A DNA stretch of 64,000 nucleotides from Cutibacterium sp. GTDB lineage: Bacteria; Actinomycetota; Actinomycetes; Propionibacteriales; Propionibacteriaceae. The notes under the pieces are model-generated. The model did no database searches. It was not told the DNA's origin and saw only the letters and a program-made list of their open reading frames with translations. Shown one piece after another: positions 1 to 8,688 of the stretch; position 1 is the first letter of the stretch; each line of letters starts with the position of its first letter. The position numbers were made by a program, and so were the translations under genes. The DNA lies in the NCBI RefSeq assembly GCF_030525615.1, contig NZ_JAUNEJ010000001.1:496001-560000 (forward strand), read 5' to 3'.

Positions 1-164
1 AGGAGATGCTCGACTTTTGTGCCGAACATCATCTGGGTGCCTGGGTTGAAAAGATCGGCGTCGACGAGGTTGACTCAGCCTACGATCGTGTCGTCTCCGG
101 AGACGTCAGGTTTCGCTTCGTCATCGACACGGCGACTTTTGAGGACGCAGCCCCAGCTGTCTGA
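1..164 (+). CDS. zinc-type alcohol dehydrogenase, C-terminal end (partial)
   Basis: An open frame enters from the left edge (codons in phase from base 3) and stops with TGA at 162-164. The 53 residues visible begin EMLDFCAEHHLGAWVEKI and include VDEVDSAYDRVVSGDVRFR followed by FVIDTATF. This is the C-terminal pattern of YahK/AdhC-like medium-chain zinc alcohol dehydrogenases, where an 'EML.FCAEH' helix is followed by 'R.VIDM'. The catalytic zinc and Rossmann parts lie outside the window, so substrate and cofactor cannot be judged. The gap to thrS is about 220 bp, so the two are probably separate transcription units. Confidence 0.75.
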   Translation, partial: EMLDFCAEHHLGAWVEKIGVDEVDSAYDRVVSGDVRFRFVIDTATFEDAAPAV

Positions 165-386
165 GCCGCGCGCCGATACCGTCACGACACACTCCGGTTT
201 CTCAGTGGCGCTTGTATGGCGCATATGCGCACCAAGGTCGGGGCGGCTCCACACAGGCAACAGTGGCTCGCGAACGAGGTTGTGGTCTCATTCGCTGACC
301 TGCGACTCGAAGCAACCCACCCCGGTACGGCATTATTGGATCGTGTCCGGCATCCGTCGGATCCCAACCGAGTGAGGAAGTCAATC

Positions 387-2441
387 GTGTCCATCAGCAT
401 CACCGTGCACCGTTCAGGTACCTCCAGAACCGAGCAGGTGGACACCACTACTACCGGCCTTGATCTTTTCGGCTCCGAGCGTGACATCGTTGCCATGAGG
501 GTCGATGGCACTCTCGTCGATTTGCAGCGCGAACTCCATGATGGTGCCGAGGTTGAACCTGTTGAGGCGACGAGCCAGGACGGGCTCAATATCATTCGGC
601 ACTCGTGTACCCACGTCATGGCGCAGGCCGTCCAACAGCTGTACCCGGAGGTAAACCTCGGCATTGGCCCGTTCATTACTGACGGCTTCTACTACGACTT
701 CGGCAATATTGCCCCCGTCACTCCTGAGGTGCTCACCGAGCTTCAGAAGAGGATGAAGCGAATTGTCAAAGAGAACCAGCGTTTCGTACGCCGAGTCACC
801 AGCGAGGAATCGGCCCGCGAGGAGCTTGCTGACCAGCCATACAAGTTGGAGCTCATTGGCACCAAGGGCAGGGGAGCTGAAGGGGCTTCGGTTGAAGTTG
901 GTGGCACCGAGCTGACGATTTACGACAATGTGCGCCGCAACGGTGAGGTCGCCTGGAAGGATCTCTGCCGTGGTCCGCACGTTCCGTCGACCAAGTACTT
1001 GGCCAACGTTTTTGCCTTGACGAAGTTCTCGGCCGCCTATTGGAAGGGCGACCAGGCCAACGACCAGTTGCAGCGCATTTACGGCACCGCATGGGCTAGT
1101 CATGAGGATCTCGTGGCATACCAGGAGCGGATGAAGGAGGCCGAACGTCGCGACCACCGCAAGCTCGGGGTCGAGCTCGATCTGTATTCCTTCCCCGAGG
1201 AGATCGGGCCTGGCTTGGTGGTCTTCCATCCCAAGGGTGCGATGCTGCGTCACCTCATCGAGGAGCACGTCATCGCGCGTCACATGGAGGCGGGATTCTC
1301 CTTTGTTCACACCCCGGAGATCACCAAGGGTGGACTGTTCCACACGTCGGGCCACCTGCCTTACTACGCCGACACCATGTTTCCGCCGATGCTTGTTGAT
1401 GAGGAACGTGATGAGGATGGCAACGTCACCAAGGCAGGTCAGGAGTATTACCTCAAGGCCATGAACTGCCCGATGCACAACCTCATCTTCCGTTCGCGTG
1501 GTCGTTCGTACCGGGAACTGCCTTTGCGGTTCTTCGAAATGGGCCACGACTACCGTTACGAGAAGTCGGGTGTCGTGCACGGTCTGACGCGTATGCGTGG
1601 TTTTGCCCAGGATGACTCGCACACCTACTGCACCCGTGAGCAGGCCCCCGGTGAAATCAAGAAGCAGATCGAGTTCTTCCTGTCGATCTTGGCCGACTTT
1701 GGCCTGAACGACTTCTATCTCGAGCTGTCCACCCGCGAAGAGGATGGCGCAAAGAAGGAGAAGTTCATCGGCTCCGACGAGGATTGGCAGGCCGCCACCG
1801 ATACCCTCGAAGAGGTCTGCCGCAGCACCGGGTTGCAGCTTGTCCCGGATCCGGGTGGTGCCGCCTTTTATGGCCCGAAGGTTTCAGTCCAGGTCAAGGA
1901 TGCGATTGGTCGTACCTGGCAGATGTCGACGATTCAGTACGACTTCAACCAGCCGGAACGATTTGACCTCGAATACGCTGCGGCTGACGGAACCCATCAG
2001 CGCCCCATCATGCTGCACTCAGCCAAGCTGGGCAGTGTCGAGCGGTTCATCGGGGTGCTTACTGAGCACTACGCCGGTGCTTTTCCGGTCTGGCTGGCGC
2101 CTGTTCAGGTGCGCCTGGTCCCGGTGGCTGAGGCCTTTAATGAGTACGTCACTACCTTTGCCGAGGTGCTGCGCTCGCAGGGTATCCGGGTTGAGACAGA
2201 CCTCTCGTCCGATCGCTTCGGCAAGAAGATTCGCAATGCCTCCAAGGAGAAGGTGCCCTTCACCCTCATCGCGGGTGGGGAGGACGCCGAGGCCGGAGCG
2301 GTCTCTTTCCGATTGCGGGACAGTTCCCAGGTCAACGGTATTAACCAAGGGGAGGCTGCGCGCATTATTGCTGCGTGGAACGCACTCCGGCGCAACGATG
2401 ACCCGACCGCCGATACCTTGCGTGGGGTAGTAGATGACTGA
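387..2441 (+). CDS. thrS: threonyl-tRNA synthetase
   Basis: Charges tRNA-Thr with threonine in the cytosol. The GTG start at 387 is preceded by GAGGAAG (374-380) and gives 684 aa, normal for a full ThrRS; the frame stays open further upstream but without homology. An N-terminal TGS-like part (VRVDGT-type strand, about residues 1-70) precedes the HxxxH editing motif (HSCTHVMA). The class II core has zinc ligands in MNCPMHN, a motif 2 region around [12 protein letters not shown], and [14 protein letters not shown] near the end, followed by an anticodon-binding domain. It overlaps the next gene by 8 bp. The order thrS-HIT-phosphatidylinositol synthase is the same as in Mycobacterium. No T-box-like leader was seen. 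Confidence 0.97.
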   Translation: MSISITVHRSGTSRTEQVDTTTTGLDLFGSERDIVAMRVDGTLVDLQRELHDGAEVEPVEATSQDGLNIIRHSCTHVMAQAVQQLYPEVNLGIGPFITDGFYYDFGNIAPVTPEVLTELQKRMKRIVKENQRFVRRVTSEESAREELADQPYKLELIGTKGRGAEGASVEVGGTELTIYDNVRRNGEVAWKDLCRGPHVPSTKYLANVFALTKFSAAYWKGDQANDQLQRIYGTAWASHEDLVAYQERMKEAERRDHRKLGVELDLYSFPEEIGPGLVVFHPKGAMLRHLIEEHVIARHMEAGFSFVHTPEITKGGLFHTSGHLPYYADTMFPPMLVDEERDEDGNVTKAGQEYYLKAMNCPMHNLIFRSRGRSYRELPLRFFEMGHDYRYEKSGVVHGLTRMRGFAQDDSHTYCTREQAPGEIKKQIEFFLSILADFGLNDFYLELSTREEDGAKKEKFIGSDEDWQAATDTLEEVCRSTGLQLVPDPGGAAFYGPKVSVQVKDAIGRTWQMSTIQYDFNQPERFDLEYAAADGTHQRPIMLHSAKLGSVERFIGVLTEHYAGAFPVWLAPVQVRLVPVAEAFNEYVTTFAEVLRSQGIRVETDLSSDRFGKKIRNASKEKVPFTLIAGGEDAEAGAVSFRLRDSSQVNGINQGEAARIIAAWNALRRNDDPTADTLRGVVDD

Positions 2442-2994
2442 GGACTACCGCCTCGAGTTCGCTGAGGATATGGTCGGGATCCCGGACCCCTTCCAGAGGT
2501 TCTGGACTCCCTACCGGATGGCATACATCGGTGGTGAGAACAAGCCTCGGGGTGATCGTCCAGAGGACGGATGCCCGTTCTGCGCCGCCCCGCAGCGCAG
2601 CGACGAGGACGCCCTCATCGTTCACCGTGGCGATACGTGTTACGTCATCATGAACCTCTACCCGTACGGTCCGGGGCACATGCTGGTATGCCCTTATCGC
2701 CACGTTGCCGGGTACGTTGATGCCACCGAAGAAGAGGTCGTGGAGATGGCCCACCTCACCCAGTCCGCCATCCGAACCCTCCAGGAGGTTTCTCACCCGC
2801 AGGGTTTCAACGTCGGCATGAACCAAGGTGCCACCGGCGGGGCTGGGGTGGCTGCCCACCTGCACCAGCACGTCATTCCGCGCTGGACAGGGGACACCAA
2901 TTTTCTGCCCATCGTGGCAGGGGTCCGGGCTGTCCCGCAGCTTTTGGGAGATGGTCGTCAACTATTGGCCGATGCGTGGGTGGCTCATGCTTGA
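2434..2994 (+). CDS. HIT-family diadenosine tetraphosphate phosphorylase-like protein
   Basis: 186 aa with the histidine-triad motif HLHQHVIPR preceded by a typical HIT core ([18 protein letters not shown]). The family adds phosphate or water across nucleoside polyphosphates. The closest remembered relative by context is M. tuberculosis Rv2613c, an Ap4A phosphorylase also lying between thrS and the PI-phosphate synthase gene. An N-terminal CPFC motif (residues about 47-50) may bind zinc. The start overlaps thrS by 8 bp and the end overlaps the next gene, so translation is probably coupled along thrS-HIT-pgsA. Assignment to Ap4A phosphorylase rather than hydrolase rests on synteny. Confidence 0.85.
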   Translation: MTEDYRLEFAEDMVGIPDPFQRFWTPYRMAYIGGENKPRGDRPEDGCPFCAAPQRSDEDALIVHRGDTCYVIMNLYPYGPGHMLVCPYRHVAGYVDATEEEVVEMAHLTQSAIRTLQEVSHPQGFNVGMNQGATGGAGVAAHLHQHVIPRWTGDTNFLPIVAGVRAVPQLLGDGRQLLADAWVAHA

Positions 2995-3610
2995 ACACTT
3001 CCGGACTGCCTGGGCGAAAGTCATGAGTCCCATCGCAGACGCTTTGTTGCGGGTCCACGTCACCCCCGACATGGTGACCTGGGTTGGCACAATCGGCGCA
3101 GTCGCGGCGGCTCTGATATGTTTTCCACAAGGATGGCTGTGGCAGGGGCCGTGGTTCGTCACCCTGTTCATCTTTTCCGATTCTCTTGACGGCAACATGG
3201 CCCGAAAAATCGGACGTCACTCCCAGTGGGGATCTTTCCTTGATTCCACTTTGGATCGTTTTGGTGACGCCGCCATCTTTGCCGGTGTGGCGTTGTATTA
3301 CGCCGGACCGGGAAACAGCCTGTTGTGGTCCTCGATGTCCCTCGCCGCTCTCGTCTTCGGAATGGCCACCTCATATGTGCGTGCCAAGGCCGAGTCCTTG
3401 GGACTCGAGGCCAAAGTTGGTATAGCTACTCGAGCGGATCGTCTGCTCGTGAGCTTGGTGGCGATTGAGATTACCGGGTTGGCCAGAGTGGGTGTCTTCC
3501 CCCACTGGTGTCTTGTGGTTCTACCGCTTGCGTTGTGCTACCTGACAGTGGCTGGAGCCATCACTGTGGTGCAGCGGATGGTGGCGGTACGCAGACAATG
3601 CCAGTCCTGA
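2987..3610 (+). CDS. CDP-alcohol phosphatidyltransferase, phosphatidylinositol-phosphate synthase-like
   Basis: 207 aa polytopic membrane enzyme. The CDP-alcohol signature DG..AR..G...D..D is intact in DGNMARKIGRHSQWGSFLD followed by STLDRFGD. The ATG at 2987 overlaps the HIT stop (ATGCTTGA), which decides the start against an upstream in-frame ATG. In actinobacteria the enzyme in this position (mycobacterial Rv2612c) makes phosphatidylinositol phosphate from CDP-DAG and inositol-1-phosphate. That substrate is inferred from synteny plus the family. The acyltransferase and pimA genes that follow it in mycobacteria are absent here. Confidence 0.88.
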   Translation: MLEHFRTAWAKVMSPIADALLRVHVTPDMVTWVGTIGAVAAALICFPQGWLWQGPWFVTLFIFSDSLDGNMARKIGRHSQWGSFLDSTLDRFGDAAIFAGVALYYAGPGNSLLWSSMSLAALVFGMATSYVRAKAESLGLEAKVGIATRADRLLVSLVAIEITGLARVGVFPHWCLVVLPLALCYLTVAGAITVVQRMVAVRRQCQS

Positions 3611-3655
3611 TACCTAGGACCATGGCGTGGCCAGGCTCTCGAATGACTAGGTTGA

Positions 3656-4324
3656 ATGGCTAGGGTGGAGTTCGTGACGCGCACTCTGCCGCCTGACGAA
3701 GTGTCTAAGGCCAATCCGTGGGACACCGATCGCTTCTGGACGGTTCCCAACGTCTTGTCGGTGATCCGTCTCATCGGTGTGCCAGTCTTCTTGTGGCTCG
3801 CACTGGGGCCACGCGAGGATGGCTGGGCTGTCGCGGTGCTTGCTATTGCAGGTGTCACTGACTGGCTGGATGGCAAGATCGCTCGTCGGTGGCACCAGAT
3901 TTCGCGGATCGGCCAAATGCTTGACCCCGTCGCCGATCGTCTCTACATCTTTGCCACGGTCATTGCGCTGACTCTGCGTGACGTCATCCCGCTGTGGTTG
4001 GTTGTTGTGCTTGTTGCACGCGACGTATGTATGGCAGGCCTGGTTCCGGCTTTGCGGACTCGAGGTTTTACCTCGCTGCCGGTGCACTTTGTCGGTAAGG
4101 CGGCCACCTTCTGTCTGCTGTACTCCTTCCCGCTGGTGCTGCTGGGACACTTCGGGACCGGAGGGTGGACGGTGTGCCGGGTCCTGGGGTGGGCCTTCGC
4201 AATCTGGGGGACGGCGTTGTACTGGTGGGCCTTCTTGCTCTACTTCGTCCAGACCGTTCAGATCGTGCGCACTTTGCCTCGTGTCGAACCTCGGGGTGTC
4301 GAACACCGGGGTGAACTGTCGTGA
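3656..4324 (+). CDS. CDP-alcohol phosphatidyltransferase, PgsA-like (pgsA2 position)
   Basis: 222 aa. The N-terminus is soluble, followed by TVPNVLSVIRL and the signature DWLDGKIARRWHQISRIGQ...LDPVADR, typical of phosphatidylglycerophosphate synthases and cardiolipin synthases of the CDP-alcohol class. Several membrane helices follow. The gene overlaps the DUF881 gene by 4 bp (GTGA) and occupies the place of mycobacterial pgsA2 (Rv1822), ahead of DUF881-sbp-DUF881. It probably makes an anionic phospholipid head group; which one cannot be told from sequence. A GTG at 3674 with a better-placed GGTGGAG is an alternative start. Confidence 0.88.
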   Translation: MARVEFVTRTLPPDEVSKANPWDTDRFWTVPNVLSVIRLIGVPVFLWLALGPREDGWAVAVLAIAGVTDWLDGKIARRWHQISRIGQMLDPVADRLYIFATVIALTLRDVIPLWLVVVLVARDVCMAGLVPALRTRGFTSLPVHFVGKAATFCLLYSFPLVLLGHFGTGGWTVCRVLGWAFAIWGTALYWWAFLLYFVQTVQIVRTLPRVEPRGVEHRGELS

Positions 4325-5088
4325 AACAGCGCCCTGACGCGTCGATGGATCTGCTGCGGGAGGTCCGTTCCCAGGCTTTGGACCAGGGATATCAGGAGTA
4401 TCAGGACCGCCATCCTGCCAGCAGGAAACGGCGTCCCATCGGGGTTGCCTCCGTCGTCATCTTGCTTGTTACCGGAGTGCTCATTGGGATCGCATGGCGC
4501 TCAACAGCTGCCCGGGCACCACTGGATGCGCGAGAACGTAAGAATTTGGTGTCCCATGTGCAATCAGCTCAGGCCCATGAATCAGCTCAACATGGTGAGT
4601 TGGCCAAGTTGCGGGCCTCAGTGGACGCTATGAAAGCTGCTGCTTCGACACCCATTGACGACAAAGCGGGTCAGGACTCCGCGATGATTCCGATGACGGG
4701 CCCAGGGGTAAAGGTCGTCCTCAACGACACCGATGCTGCTCCGGAGGATGAACTCGGTGACGCCGACCTGCGTAAACTTGTCAACGCGTTGTGGCAATCC
4801 GGAGCAGAAGCTGTGGCCATCAACGGTCACCGGATTGGGCCACGCACAGCGATCCGATCGGCTGGATCAGCAATTACCGTCGACTACGTTTCTCTTTCTC
4901 AGCCTTACATCATTGAGGTTATTGGTTCTCCTCAGACAATCCCGGCGAAACTGGCTGACACCTCTGGAGGTCGTTGGATGGCCTATCTGAGGGATAATTC
5001 ATCGATTACCTATACGGTGGCCACGATGGATCGGGTTTCGGTGCCGGGGTCGAAAGCGTCGGTGAGTCATGCGAGCCCGCACCGATGA
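4321..5088 (+). CDS. DUF881 membrane-anchored protein (first copy)
   Basis: 255 aa. A short cytosolic N-terminus and one transmembrane helix (about residues 40-60) are followed by a coiled-coil-prone stretch and the DUF881 domain, with a GPGVKVVLNDTD strand and the conserved ALWQSGAEAVAINGHRI segment. DUF881 proteins are extracytoplasmic, and by gene neighbourhood they go with division and envelope genes. Function is not established. GTG start overlapping the previous stop; a second DUF881 gene lies after sbp. Confidence 0.85.
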   Translation: MKQRPDASMDLLREVRSQALDQGYQEYQDRHPASRKRRPIGVASVVILLVTGVLIGIAWRSTAARAPLDARERKNLVSHVQSAQAHESAQHGELAKLRASVDAMKAAASTPIDDKAGQDSAMIPMTGPGVKVVLNDTDAAPEDELGDADLRKLVNALWQSGAEAVAINGHRIGPRTAIRSAGSAITVDYVSLSQPYIIEVIGSPQTIPAKLADTSGGRWMAYLRDNSSITYTVATMDRVSVPGSKASVSHASPHR

Positions 5089-5130
5089 CGGTGAGACGAT
5101 GAACGGCGTCGGCAGACAGGAAGGACACCC

Positions 5131-5463
5131 ATGATTGCGCTGATCGGTTTGGTCGTAGGAATCATTATCGGCATCCTGGTGAACCCGACTCTGCCTCCCG
5201 GCCTGCAGCCGTACCTGCCGATTATGATCGTCGCTGCCCTTGACGCCATTTTCGGGGCGGTGCGCGCCTATTTGGCCCACACTTTCTCCGATCGCGTCTT
5301 CGTCGTCTCCTTCCTCTCGAATGTCGCCATTGCGGCCCTCATCGTCTGGGTGGGTGACCAGATTGGTGTGGGTTCGCAGTTGTCGACTGCGGTCGTCGTC
5401 GTGCTCGGGATCCGGATTTTCACCAATGCCGCTGCTATTCGGCGCGAGGTGCTTCATGCCTGA
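5131..5463 (+). CDS. sbp: small basic protein family (DUF1290/Sbp)
   Basis: 110 aa, almost entirely hydrophobic: about three membrane helices with the conserved loop NPTLPPGLQPYLPIMIVAAL and then DAIFGAVRAYL. This matches the Sbp family found next to ftsZ or DUF881 genes in Gram-positives. AGGAAGGA precedes the ATG by 6 nt. It overlaps the following DUF881 gene by 8 bp. Role unknown; location suggests the division or envelope machinery. Confidence 0.87.
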   Translation: MIALIGLVVGIIIGILVNPTLPPGLQPYLPIMIVAALDAIFGAVRAYLAHTFSDRVFVVSFLSNVAIAALIVWVGDQIGVGSQLSTAVVVVLGIRIFTNAAAIRREVLHA

Positions 5464-6208
5464 GCACCACGACCCGAGAGTGCGGACCAAGCGGCACTGG
5501 CGCAAAATTGGCAAGGATCTGACCTCGGTGTCGACCGGGCAAATCGTCGTTGCCGTTATCTTGTGTCTGTGTTCATTCATGGTCGTCACCCAGGTGCGTT
5601 CCCACCACAACCAGGACGCTTACTCCACCATGAGCAGAGCGGATTTGGTGACCATGCTGGACACCCTCTCGGAATCGTCCCGTCAGCTGGATTCCGAAAT
5701 CGCTGATCTGCGTGCCACGATGAGGGAACTTCAGTCGGGAGCGAATTCACGCAAGGTCGCGCAGCAGGAGGCTCAGGACCAACTGGCCGGGGCACAGGTT
5801 TTGGCCGGTACGGTGCCAGTTCATGGCCCTGGAATCACGATCACCATCGACGACCCGGATGAGAAAGTGACTTCAGACATGATGCTCGACGCTGTTGAGG
5901 AGATGCGCGACGCTGGAGCTGAAGCCATGGTTCTCAATAACACAGTTCGGATCGTTGCCAACACGTGGTTTGCCGCCAGTCCCGACGGCCTACAGGTCAG
6001 TGAAACAACGATCAGCCGCCCTTATACTCTGACTGTTATCGGGGAGCCTCATGCCTTGCAGGAAGGGGCGCGTTTTCGAGGCGGTTTGGTCTCTCAGATG
6101 GAGTCAGACAAGGTGGGAGCGTCTGTCGAGATCACGACCTCGCAGGACCTCACCATTTCGGCGGTTGCCCATCCGCGCGCGATGACCCACGCCACACCGG
6201 TGAGATGA
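5456..6208 (+). CDS. DUF881 membrane-anchored protein (second copy)
   Basis: 250 aa. The ATG at 5456 overlaps the sbp stop and gives a 35-residue basic cytosolic tail, one helix (QIVVAVILCLCSFMVVTQV), a coiled-coil (LDSEIADLRATMRELQSG) and the DUF881 domain with VHGPGITITIDDPDE and MRDAGAEAMVLNNTVRI. It parallels the gene at 4321-5088, so the two are likely partners rather than redundant copies. The DUF881-sbp-DUF881 order is conserved in actinobacteria (mycobacterial Rv1823-Rv1825). Confidence 0.85.
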   Translation: MPEHHDPRVRTKRHWRKIGKDLTSVSTGQIVVAVILCLCSFMVVTQVRSHHNQDAYSTMSRADLVTMLDTLSESSRQLDSEIADLRATMRELQSGANSRKVAQQEAQDQLAGAQVLAGTVPVHGPGITITIDDPDEKVTSDMMLDAVEEMRDAGAEAMVLNNTVRIVANTWFAASPDGLQVSETTISRPYTLTVIGEPHALQEGARFRGGLVSQMESDKVGASVEITTSQDLTISAVAHPRAMTHATPVR

Positions 6209-6282
6209 CCCAGGCATTGAGGCGCTGAGAGCGGTAGTCTGCCAATACGAGGATTTCCGTCGGCCGTGTCATGGAGGTGACG

Positions 6283-6663
6283 ATGACCGAGATTCCCGAT
6301 GATGTGCTGTGCACCTCGGACCACCTGTGGATTAGACCCGGTAATGGTGACAGGGTGCGCGTCGGAGTCACGGCGCTCCTCCTTGACCAGTTTGGGCCGG
6401 TGGAGTCGGTGTCCCTTCCCGACGACGGACAGGAGGTCGTTGCTGGGGATATGTGCGGCAGTCTGGAATTCTCGTCTCGTAGCTGGGAGCTTGTTTCTCC
6501 GGTCGCTGGGGAGGTTGTCTTGGTCAACGAGTCAGTTGACGTCGACGTGCTTGAGGCAGACCCGTGGGGTGACGGATGGCTCTTTGATATGAGATTGTCC
6601 GACCCCGAAGAGCTCGACAAGTTGCTTGACCCGGACGAATACTTCGCGAGCATGGGGGAGTGA
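6283..6663 (+). CDS. GcvH-like protein lacking the lipoyl lysine
   Basis: 126 aa lipoyl-domain fold. It occupies the gcvH place of the mycobacterial block (Rv1826), just before the FHA gene. SPVAGEVVLVNESV matches the strand after the lipoylation hairpin, but the residues before it are GSLEFSSRSWELV. Aligned by eye with the usual ES.K..S....P pattern, the lipoylated lysine is replaced by Ser65, and the only lysine in the protein is far away near the C-terminus. It is therefore unlikely to work as a glycine-cleavage carrier. No gcvT or gcvP lies nearby. GGAGGT (6273-6278) precedes the chosen ATG; an in-frame ATG at 6271 is possible. Confidence 0.8.
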   Translation: MTEIPDDVLCTSDHLWIRPGNGDRVRVGVTALLLDQFGPVESVSLPDDGQEVVAGDMCGSLEFSSRSWELVSPVAGEVVLVNESVDVDVLEADPWGDGWLFDMRLSDPEELDKLLDPDEYFASMGE

Positions 6664-6709
6664 CCCCTAAAATGGCTATTCCCGAGACCCCGAGAGCGAG
6701 GACGCGAAC

Positions 6710-7252
6710 ATGAATAAGTGCCCCATGTGCGGCCACGTCAATGAAGATGGCGCAAACTTCTGCTCCCGGTGCGGGACTCGGCTTGGAGTGCCCATCGACA
6801 CTCCTGGGGATAACACCGGTGTCATTCCGGCCATTACCGATTCATCGGCGGTTGAGGAGACCTCTCCTAATCTCGATCTGCCTGCTGATGTGTTGCAGGA
6901 CATCGCCTCCTTGCCGGCTGAGAACGCCATGCTGGTGGTACGACGCGGACCGAACCTTGGCGCGCAGTTCCTGCTCGATCAGGATGAGACGACCGCCGGA
7001 CGATCCACCCGCTCCGACATCTTTCTCGATGACATTACGGTTTCTCGCCACCATGTGAAGTTCATTCGTCAGCCTGATGGCCGCATGATTATTGAGGACC
7101 AAGGCAGTCTCAACGGCACCTACGTCAACCGCACTCTGGTCGATGGTTCTGCGGTGCTGCGAGATGGTGACGAGGTGCAAATTGGTAAGTTCCGAATGAC
7201 GTACCACACCGGTGGAACAGCGTCTGCTGGCAGCGGGGCTGGTCGCGTCTGA
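6710..7252 (+). CDS. FHA-domain protein, GarA/OdhI-like, with N-terminal zinc ribbon
   Basis: 180 aa. The N-terminus has CPMCGH (C4, C7) and FCSRCG (C18, C21), a zinc ribbon. Residues about 75-165 form an FHA domain with GRSTRSDIFLDDITVSRHH, GSLNGTYVN and GDEVQIGKFR. GarA/OdhI binds and inhibits 2-oxoglutarate dehydrogenase and related enzymes until phosphorylated by PknG/PknB. The phospho-site region reads VEETSP (residues 48-53) where GarA has VETTS, so one threonine is replaced by Glu. It overlaps the next gene as TGATG, and lies directly after the GcvH-like gene as in mycobacteria. The zinc ribbon is not present in mycobacterial GarA. Confidence 0.88.
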   Translation: MNKCPMCGHVNEDGANFCSRCGTRLGVPIDTPGDNTGVIPAITDSSAVEETSPNLDLPADVLQDIASLPAENAMLVVRRGPNLGAQFLLDQDETTAGRSTRSDIFLDDITVSRHHVKFIRQPDGRMIIEDQGSLNGTYVNRTLVDGSAVLRDGDEVQIGKFRMTYHTGGTASAGSGAGRV

Positions 7253-7962
7253 TGTCACGATCTGTCCGCACTATCGGGCAGGTGATGAAGACTCTCAAAC
7301 CGGATTTCCCCGATCTGAGCATTTCCAAGATCCGATTCCTAGAGTCTGAGGGCCTGCTGTCCCCTGAAAGGGCACCGTCGGGATACCGTAAGTACTCTGA
7401 CTCTGACGTCGAGAGATTGCGGTACATCTTGACGTGTCAGCGTGATCATTTTCAGCCGCTGCGTGTCATTCGCGATCATCTGGAGATGATGGACCGGGGC
7501 GAAGAGCCTCCGGTGGCCGAAGCACCGCCGTTGCCGACCGAGAGCGAGGGGACATCGGCTCCGAAGGCTCCGACAGGTCCGGGAATCGTCCAGACTCGTG
7601 GCCCCATCAAGATGAATCGGCGTGAGCTGATCCGGGCCTCGGGTATCACTGAGGCCTTGCTCATCGAGCTAGAGCGTCACCAGCTGGTGCGTCCCAAGAG
7701 AGGAACCTCATATTTTGGGCAGGAGGCTCTTGTTATCTGTGTTGCAGCCCGACGGCTTTCTGTCTATGGCATGGATACCCGTCATATGCGTGCCATTCGG
7801 CAGGCCGCTGAGCATGAGGCCGGTCTCATCGAGCAGGCCCTCATCCCTCATGCTCGTCACCCCGAGCAGGCTTCCAAGATCGCTGCCGAGACGACCAAGG
7901 TGATGATGCACGCCCATACGGCAATGGTCTACGACATGTTGGAGCATTGGTCTGCCAACTAG
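7252..7962 (+). CDS. ftsR: MerR-family transcriptional regulator, FtsR-like
   Basis: 236 aa. The N-terminal winged helix has SISKIRFLESEGLLSPER, SGYRKYSDSDVERLRYIL and a following helix QRDHFQPLRVIRDHLE. A second domain (about residues 120-236) is separated by an acidic and proline-rich linker. Corynebacterial FtsR and mycobacterial Rv1828, in the same place after the FHA gene, bind DNA upstream of cell-division genes. Function here is inferred from synteny and family. No effector-binding cysteines of metal-sensing MerR proteins are seen. Confidence 0.85.
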   Translation: MSRSVRTIGQVMKTLKPDFPDLSISKIRFLESEGLLSPERAPSGYRKYSDSDVERLRYILTCQRDHFQPLRVIRDHLEMMDRGEEPPVAEAPPLPTESEGTSAPKAPTGPGIVQTRGPIKMNRRELIRASGITEALLIELERHQLVRPKRGTSYFGQEALVICVAARRLSVYGMDTRHMRAIRQAAEHEAGLIEQALIPHARHPEQASKIAAETTKVMMHAHTAMVYDMLEHWSAN

Positions 7963-8025
7963 GTACTGATCCTTCAGTGTTGTTGGACCAACGGATCGAC
8001 GCACTGCCCGCGCTAGGCTGGCCGT

Positions 8026-8505
8026 ATGGTCTTGCTCGAGGTTGCCGAGATCCGGACCGAGCCTGTTTCCGGGGCGGCGGTGCTGCTGTTGCGTGAGGTC
8101 GAGGGTCGCCGTCATCTTGCGTTGTGGATCGCAGAGCCAGAGAAGTTGGCCATCACCGATGCCCTCGAGGAGAAGGAGCCGATTCGGCCTTACACCCATG
8201 ACCTACTTGCGCGGGTGATTGCGGTGCTGTGTGAGGAGGAACCACAGTGCATCATCACAAAGGTTGAAGACGGTATCTGGTATGGCGAGTTGGTGCTGGG
8301 GGAGATGAGGATTGATGCTCGGCCCTCAGACTTGGTCGCTCTGGCCCTGCGTCTTCCGGTACCGATCTGGTGTACCGACGAGGTTATCTCCTCGGCTGGA
8401 ATTCTTCTTGACGCTGGCCCGGAAGACGCTGTAGAGGAGTTCCGACACTTCCTCGATGAAGTCAGCCCGGACGACTTCGGACCTGGACCCTCGACCTCTG
8501 GTTAA
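8026..8505 (+). CDS. DUF151 bifunctional nuclease-family protein
   Basis: 159 aa. A DUF151 core with RRHLALWIAEPEKLAITDAL, TKVEDGIWYGELVL, and ARPSDLVALALRLPVPIW. Plant members are reported as bifunctional nucleases; the bacterial role is not clear. The gene lies between two MerR genes exactly as mycobacterial Rv1829. The C-terminal tail is acidic (EEFRHFLDEVSPDD). The 63 bp before it contain no obvious hairpin, so it may be read from the ftsR message. Confidence 0.85.
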   Translation: MVLLEVAEIRTEPVSGAAVLLLREVEGRRHLALWIAEPEKLAITDALEEKEPIRPYTHDLLARVIAVLCEEEPQCIITKVEDGIWYGELVLGEMRIDARPSDLVALALRLPVPIWCTDEVISSAGILLDAGPEDAVEEFRHFLDEVSPDDFGPGPSTSG

Positions 8506-8688
8506 CCTTGAGACCAAGGTAAGACCCCTAGTCAATCGAGTTTTCGTAGCTGAAGTGTGAGGGCGCTGCGAAGCTCTCGGCGTGGCTGGGAGCGCGATCG
8601 AGGCTCGCGCCGTAGCGTCGAGGGCGTTCGACGGGGCAATCAGACTCCGCCGCTAAGACCGTGAACAGAACTGGTGAAGGGTGACGAG

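Noticed and set aside
165-386. Possible T-box or other leader before thrS
   Set aside because: No specifier stem or T-box consensus could be found; the region shows no strong hairpin.
414-1622. 402-aa minus-strand frame over thrS
   Set aside because: Shadow of thrS in another frame; no recognisable domain and high-GC codon bias explains its length.
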